Below, piece after piece: positions 60,245 to 64,000 of a stretch of 64,000 nucleotides of DNA. The notes below the pieces were generated by a model, which did no database searches, had not been told where the DNA came from, and saw nothing but the letters and a program-made list of their open reading frames with translations. A program made the position numbers and the translations under genes. Position 1 is the first letter of the stretch. Each line of letters starts with the position of its first letter. Origin of the DNA: Rhizobium etli CFN 42 (GTDB lineage: Bacteria; Pseudomonadota; Alphaproteobacteria; Rhizobiales; Rhizobiaceae); the NCBI RefSeq assembly GCF_000092045.1, contig NC_007766.1:62001-126000 (forward strand), in the 5' to 3' direction.

Positions 60245-60604
60245 CCACCGAATCCTTCGCTAGTGTCTATCTTCACGGTGGGCGATCACCTGAACGAAGG
60301 CAAGGAATCTCCTCGTAACCTTCGAAAGCTGCTAATCCGCTTCCGGCGCAAAATCAGTTACTCCATCAAGGTTGAGCCGACTATGCTATTGATCAATTTG
60401 CGGCGAGGGACTTTTGTAAATAACAAGGCCGCAGGTTCAAATCCCTTCAAGGCGGTGGATGAGCTCGCGACAAACTTATTACTTTTTCGGATTCGATGGG
60501 CTGCGTTGGCGGCGAAAATTGTCGCGCTTGTTTGTGCACTAGGCGCGAACGTGCTCCGGGCATTGCGCCATCTTCAGATTTCTTAGTCACGTACGGGACG
60601 GGAG
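60245..60604. other. Intergenic stretch, tRNA T-arm-like motif, no gene seen
   Basis: No supportable coding frame on either strand: the long plus-strand frame crossing it (59909-60586) is a shadow in its first half and has no homology in the rest. At 60433-60446 GCAGGTTCAAATCC reads like a tRNA T-arm, but the 3' arm does not pair and no cloverleaf can be built. It may be a trace of an integration site. Confidence 0.35.
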
Positions 60605-61735
60605 TTGACCTATGTAATGATGTGCATTACATTAAAACACATGGAACAGTTTGACGATTATAGGCGGCAGAATTCGAAGTCCCTCGAGGAGACGACTTCC
60701 GACAAGCTCGTCCATTGGATCCGTACAGTGAAGTGGTGGCGATCGCGATCGCGTTGGCAAGACACCCATTCCAGCGTGTCAGTTCTGCTCCGGGCCATCA
60801 CCAGCGAGGCCGATCTCGTCGAGCAATGGCGAAATACGCTCGTCGGTGAAATCTCTAGCTGGGGTGGGCAAAGTCTAAAGGATGTTTCGCAGAGCAACTT
60901 CTGGCGGTCCTACGCGTGTTTCGACAAGCACATTGAGAAGGTTTTGGCTTCTGCGCCGAGCTCTTTCACCACCGCAGATCTGAGCGACTATGAGGCGGGA
61001 TCGTTCGATTTCTCGACCCGAATTCGCGCGATCGAGCCGGATATTGCGCCCAACCTGTTCATCATTGATGGACAGCAGAGGATGTCCGCAATCAACGTGG
61101 ATCATATCTTTGATCCAAAGTTGGTCCGGACGCTGTCGCTGCGCGCAATCCGTGCTTTGACGAAACGCGCCGCCGATCAGATCGCAAGTGCTGAGACCAC
61201 GTCCGTTACTTCGCTCCTTCAGCTGACGCGAGAGGTTCTGTCACTCGAAGTTCAGCAACGCGTGCGATGGCGCATCGTTTTCAAGAAGACACCGCCCTCC
61301 GCTCCGGCCCCGGAGATGGTTCGGGAGCACGTCCTTGGCTTTGAACTGCGTACTGGCAATCCTCCTCCCTTCGACTCCGACGAACGACGCAAGGGCGCCG
61401 TCGCGGTGCCTGCTGTTTTCATTCAGGCATCGAAGGTGAAGCATGAACAGGTTTGCAAGCGAAACAGTCGCAGATATTTACCAGTGGCGGTTCGCGAAGG
61501 GTGTCGAACAGCATCTTTCCGTCGCCGCGCACAAACTCCTCCATCCTCTTGTGGCTGCATGCAGCCTGCAGGACGTCGACGTCTATGGTCCAATCTACAA
61601 TTGGCCGAAACTGCCCGGTCGACTCGGCATCTGGGTCGAAGGCAAGTGGTATCTGACCTTCGAGTGGATCGAAGGGCAGGGAGCTTTCGAAATACAGCTC
61701 GAGCGACGATGAAACTTCAAAAGGGGGGTCGATGA
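60605..61735 (+). CDS. Hypothetical protein with DGQQR motif, 3' part running over higB
   Basis: Start uncertain (TTG 60605, ATG 60617 or ATG 60641 with MEQFDDYRRQNSK). The region to about 61442 looks coding, with a Trp-rich start (IRTVKWWRSRSRWQDTH) and LFIIDGQQRMSAINVD; DGQQR is reminiscent of the DUF262/GmrS-type or ParB-like motif. The last 98 residues (from KHEQVCKRNSRR) are the out-of-frame shadow of higB and have shadow composition. The gene was therefore probably truncated or frameshifted before higB. Family not recognised. Confidence 0.5.
   Translation: MTYVMMCITLKHMEQFDDYRRQNSKSLEETTSDKLVHWIRTVKWWRSRSRWQDTHSSVSVLLRAITSEADLVEQWRNTLVGEISSWGGQSLKDVSQSNFWRSYACFDKHIEKVLASAPSSFTTADLSDYEAGSFDFSTRIRAIEPDIAPNLFIIDGQQRMSAINVDHIFDPKLVRTLSLRAIRALTKRAADQIASAETTSVTSLLQLTREVLSLEVQQRVRWRIVFKKTPPSAPAPEMVREHVLGFELRTGNPPPFDSDERRKGAVAVPAVFIQASKVKHEQVCKRNSRRYLPVAVREGCRTASFRRRAQTPPSSCGCMQPAGRRRLWSNLQLAETARSTRHLGRRQVVSDLRVDRRAGSFRNTARATMKLQKGGR
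61443..61712 (+). CDS. higB: HigB/RelE-type toxin (89 aa)
   Basis: ATG after GAAGGTG. Short RelE-fold pattern: FASETVADIYQWRFAK, VAAHKLLHPLVAACSL, PKLPGRLGIWVEGKWYLTFE, WIEGQGAFEIQLERR. The order toxin then antitoxin is that of HigBA modules. Would cleave mRNA on the ribosome. Some usual HigB positions (a C-terminal Arg/His catalytic pair) are not obvious, so activity is uncertain. Confidence 0.85.
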   Translation: MNRFASETVADIYQWRFAKGVEQHLSVAAHKLLHPLVAACSLQDVDVYGPIYNWPKLPGRLGIWVEGKWYLTFEWIEGQGAFEIQLERR

Positions 61736-62076
61736 CATCTCAAACCAACATGATCCCGGCTCCCCCGATTTCTCCTGGCGATGTGCTTCGCGACAAGTTT
61801 CTGGTCAATCTAACGCAAGATCAATTGGCGCAGGCGATGCGCGTTTCCCGCTTCTCGGTGAATCAGATCGTAAACGGTCGACGGTCCCTCACAGCCGAAA
61901 TGGCCCTGCGTTTGTCGAAGGTCACGAGTACCACCTGTGACTATTGGCTCAATCTGCAGCGCGCTGTTGATGTCTACGAAGCAAGGCTCAAACTCAAGGA
62001 TGAGCTTTCGGCACTGGAAGTCCTGCGGCCGGAAACGCCGAAAGCAGAGTTGCTGCACGATTTGCCCGAGGATTGA
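61732..62076 (+). CDS. higA: HigA-type antitoxin with HTH_XRE domain (114 aa)
   Basis: AAGGGGGG precedes the ATG. HTH about 20-75: ISPGDVLRDKFLVNLTQDQL then RVSRFSVNQIVNGRRSLTAE and MALRLSKVTSTTCDYWLNL, the classical HigA/VapI core. C-terminal helix rich in Glu/Leu. It lies 19 bases after higB; it would neutralise HigB and repress the operon. Complete length. Confidence 0.92.
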   Translation: MTSQTNMIPAPPISPGDVLRDKFLVNLTQDQLAQAMRVSRFSVNQIVNGRRSLTAEMALRLSKVTSTTCDYWLNLQRAVDVYEARLKLKDELSALEVLRPETPKAELLHDLPED

Positions 62077-62174
62077 CCTTGCGGAGGCGCGACGATTCCG
62101 GATGACCGGATTCCACCGGCCAAAATATCCGGTCAAGGGGCCGGTCGAACGCAGGCGTTGCTGAACGTCGGCAC

Positions 62175-63077
62175 CTACTCGTAAAAACTGCTGTTATCGA
62201 CCGAGACGGCCTCGAGCGCGTACGGTATAAAGTCGGACATCGCGGCGCCCATGCGTACCGAAAAGGGGTATTTATCGCTCATCGATGCGCCATCACCGCG
62301 TCTGAAGTCTGATGAAGAGCCGTAGTTCAGCTGAACGTACACGGTTCCCTTGACGTAGAACTCGATCTCCCTGGGACCGAGTACTGTCACCCGAATTTCG
62401 TCGGCGACGACCTCCTCGACGGTGGTGTGCGTCGAGAGCTCATCCAGTTCCTGAACGATTGTCTCGGTTAGTTTTGCGTCTGCTTCCTTATTGATATCCT
62501 CGGTGACGAGGTCGATCACTGCGCTCCGCACCGTTTCGATGGCCTTGTGAAAGCGAAGCACGGCGTGAATAGCGGCTTCCATGAAAGCGCTAACGGCTTG
62601 ATCGCCTTCAACGAGCGAGCCGGGACGCATATGGGTGTATTTCGAAAGCTCGTCGACCATCTCGCGAAGGGTCCTATGGTCTGCGTCCACATCGAGGCCG
62701 ATTTTTTCGAGGAAGTCATCGGACAATCCCCCTTGCGTCGCATAGACCATTCGGTCGATGCGGGTCGGCCTATCTTGATAAGCGGCCCCTCTCTTCTTTG
62801 CATCCGCTTCACGTCTGGGCCGCTGGTCCTGGTACCACCCACAGGCCTTGACGAGTTCGTCAGGCGCCAGACTATGCAGGACATAGGTCACCAGTTCGCG
62901 CAGGCCAGCTGCAAAGAGATTGGCGCGGATCGGGTTAGCGCTGTCCCAGGAAGCTCCGAGTGACCCGGCTAGGACCTTCCGAGAGAAATCGTCTGGAAGT
63001 TTCGCCGATAGCGTTTCGGCGAGGGCAACGGTGGAAGATGGGAGCACGTGGCTGGTTCCTCGCGTGAATACAAACAT
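62175..63077 (-). CDS. Hypothetical protein resembling predicted pPIWI-associated nucleases (300 aa)
   Basis: Probably two parts. About 1-175 is helical (SLAPDELVKACGWYQDQ, RKVLAGSLGASWDSANPI, DDFLEKIGLDVD). The C-terminal part, about 205-290, is a beta-rich domain with VTVLGPREIEFYVKGTVYVQ followed by LNYGSSSDFRRGDG and ASMSDKYPFSVRM. That end resembles the C-terminal region described for predicted nucleases that accompany prokaryotic Argonaute-like genes, but no pPIWI gene is present. Assignment by eye only. Convergent with higBA. Confidence 0.55.
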   Translation of the reverse strand: MFVFTRGTSHVLPSSTVALAETLSAKLPDDFSRKVLAGSLGASWDSANPIRANLFAAGLRELVTYVLHSLAPDELVKACGWYQDQRPRREADAKKRGAAYQDRPTRIDRMVYATQGGLSDDFLEKIGLDVDADHRTLREMVDELSKYTHMRPGSLVEGDQAVSAFMEAAIHAVLRFHKAIETVRSAVIDLVTEDINKEADAKLTETIVQELDELSTHTTVEEVVADEIRVTVLGPREIEFYVKGTVYVQLNYGSSSDFRRGDGASMSDKYPFSVRMGAAMSDFIPYALEAVSVDNSSFYE

Positions 63078-63418
63078 AGAAAAGATAGCGTCTTTAGCGT
63101 CGACGATGTTCCGTCACAAGCCTTCGACGTAATAGCGAAAAGAGCTCCGCGTGTTTGGGCGACTTCGCGACTATGAGGCCACCCCAGCCCACGGCTTGTT
63201 GCTTAGTTGTTCACGTTCTGGGCCAAGAAGATCGCATAATGGATCGAAGGGAACTGGTGCCCAGGCGAGCAAAACAATTCCTCGATTAAGTCGTGCAGGA
63301 CGCTCAAAATGCGGACGCTAGCCTACCTCAAGACGTCACGAAGGCTTCAACTAGCCAAGGTTTTGTCACTTTGCCCCGGCAAAGCCTCCGGCTTTTCGCC
63401 CTCAGGGCTTACGTGGAT

Positions 63419-63517
63419 TCACGCCTCGTGGTTGACCTCGTGGGTGGGGGAGGTGACGACATCCTGATCGGCGGAGCAGCCGCTGACACGTTCGCCGGCC
63501 GCGAATGGTGGCATTGA
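63419..63517 (+). pseudogene. RTX-type (calcium-binding repeat) protein remnant
   Basis: An isolated fragment reads LVVDLVGGGGDDILIGGAA followed by ADTFAG and a stop within four codons. GGGGDDILIGG is the RTX nonapeptide pattern that ends secreted type-1 substrates. There is no upstream reading frame of sufficient length (start at most 63293). It is a relic of a secreted protein gene. The rest of 63078-63726 shows no gene; a small hairpin AAAGCC-TCC-GGCTTT lies at 63381-63395. Confidence 0.5.
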
Positions 63518-63695
63518 CACGGTGCCATGCTCGCCACCGCTATTTCCTCTATCGGAGGATGAAGCGCCTAATAACGACAGGCTGGCGACGAACCGCTCCC
63601 TCGCACTATAGATCGATCAGTCGACAGGCTGGTGTAGTTCTGGTACAGTTCCTTATCGTTCGCTGATCTTTAGGGCGCGGACGGCAGGGAGATCA

Positions 63696-63721
63696 CAGCT
63701 CTTGCCCCAAGTTAAGAGCTG
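63696..63721 (+). repeat. Inverted repeat directly before the last Crp gene
   Basis: CAGCTCTT (63696-63703) and AAGAGCTG (63714-63721) are perfect reverse complements with a 10-base spacer, ending 5 bases before the GTG start at 63727. It could be an autoregulatory operator or a hairpin masking the ribosome site. Confidence 0.4.
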
Positions 63722-63726
63722 CCTCT

Positions 63727-64000
63727 GTGCCCCAGTTCCCCCGTTTTGAAAATCAGTTACTCGCTCGCCTCCCTGCCGACGAGTTGTCCGCAGTCATCCC
63801 CCACCTTGAGCCAATCGAGCTTCCCCTCGCCTTCCTTATCGTTTCCGCGCGTCAGAAAATCGAGCACGTCTACTTCCTTGAAAGCGGCCTGGGCTCGATC
63901 GTTACCGTTTCCCCCAAGGGTCGAAAGGCGGAAGCGGGGATGTTTGGTCGTGAAGGATTTGCGCCCACGCCTCCCGCTGTCGGATTTGGTTTAAGCCTGA
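63727..64000 (+). CDS. Crp/Fnr-family regulator, N-terminal fragment (cut by window edge)
   Basis: GTG start followed by an uninterrupted frame to the last base. It encodes the front of a cNMP-binding domain: FENQLLARLPADELSAVIPH, LEPIELPLAFLIVSARQKIE, HVYFLESGLGSIVTVSPKGR, AEAGMFGREGF. It is of the same subfamily as the fragment at 1-237, the pseudogene at 3847 and the fusion at 10240, making four copies in the window. An overlapping ATG frame starting at 63746 is out of phase and is a shadow. Confidence 0.85.
   Translation, partial: MPQFPRFENQLLARLPADELSAVIPHLEPIELPLAFLIVSARQKIEHVYFLESGLGSIVTVSPKGRKAEAGMFGREGFAPTPPAVGFGLSL

Noticed and set aside
59909..60586. 225-residue plus-strand frame crossing the HNH gene start
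   Set aside because: First half is antisense of the HNH-like gene, second half shows no homology or ribosome site.
63746..63994. 82-residue Ser/Pro-rich frame at the right edge
   Set aside because: Out of phase with the Crp/Fnr frame from 63727, which has clear cNMP-domain similarity.
1..64000. tRNA/rRNA genes, CRISPR arrays, intact IS elements
   Set aside because: Searched by eye on both strands; no cloverleaf, no spaced direct repeats and no transposase motifs were found.

Overview
The window looks like a replicon of a Rhizobium-type alphaproteobacterium (Rhizobiaceae). The supporting signs are high GC content with strong GGAGG ribosome sites, HWE/HisKA_2 histidine kinases, many sugar ABC and TRAP importers, a RIME-like mosaic hairpin repeat, an RHE_PE00001/DUF1612-type protein, and several Crp/Fnr regulators of one rhizobial subfamily. 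This was read without database searches, so family names rest on motifs recognised by eye. No tRNA, rRNA, CRISPR array or intact transposase was found.

Region 1 (1-22.2 kb) is a signalling region. It has a Crp/Fnr C-terminus cut by the window edge, a frameshifted Crp/Fnr pseudogene, a natural receiver-Crp fusion, five stand-alone receivers, two HisKA_2-type kinases, a 1324-residue CheB-CheR-PAS-HWE kinase fusion whose CheB part has lost catalytic residues, a separate intact CheB-like methylesterase, and a membrane diguanylate cyclase. Embedded in it (5.0-10.1 kb) is a metabolic operon: a FadR-type regulator, a complete TRAP transporter and an L-idonate-5-dehydrogenase-like enzyme.

Region 2 (22.3-25.7 kb) holds small housekeeping-type genes: an envelope protein, a DUF4334 protein with a phosphoesterase, a DUF1206 membrane protein and a Nudix hydrolase.

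Region 3 (25.8-39.4 kb) is a sugar/sugar-acid catabolic regulon. It has a LacI repressor with a 26-bp near-palindromic operator, a DenD-like D-erythronate dehydrogenase, an SDR, two binding-protein/permease sets that appear to share one MsmK/UgpC-type ATPase, a DapA-family aldolase, a GntR regulator and a PfkB kinase.

Region 4 (39.4-63.7 kb) is an accessory defence island. It begins with a truncated tyrosine recombinase beside a perfect 14-bp inverted repeat of lox-like architecture. It carries a Hachiman pair (hamA/hamB); an AT-richer two-gene cassette of a small peptide ending in Cys-Gly plus a PqqD-PqqC-like fusion enzyme (a possible undescribed RiPP-type pathway); and a divergent MORC/MutL-like ATPase, Z1, PD-(D/E)XK, AIPR versus RHH, 5mC methylase, unknown, Vsr, nuclease-like protein system. 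After these come a PIN-like gene with a frameshift, an HNH-like protein, a DGQQR-motif gene running into a HigBA toxin-antitoxin module, a possible pPIWI-associated-nuclease-like protein and an RTX remnant. The window ends in the N-terminus of another Crp/Fnr regulator.
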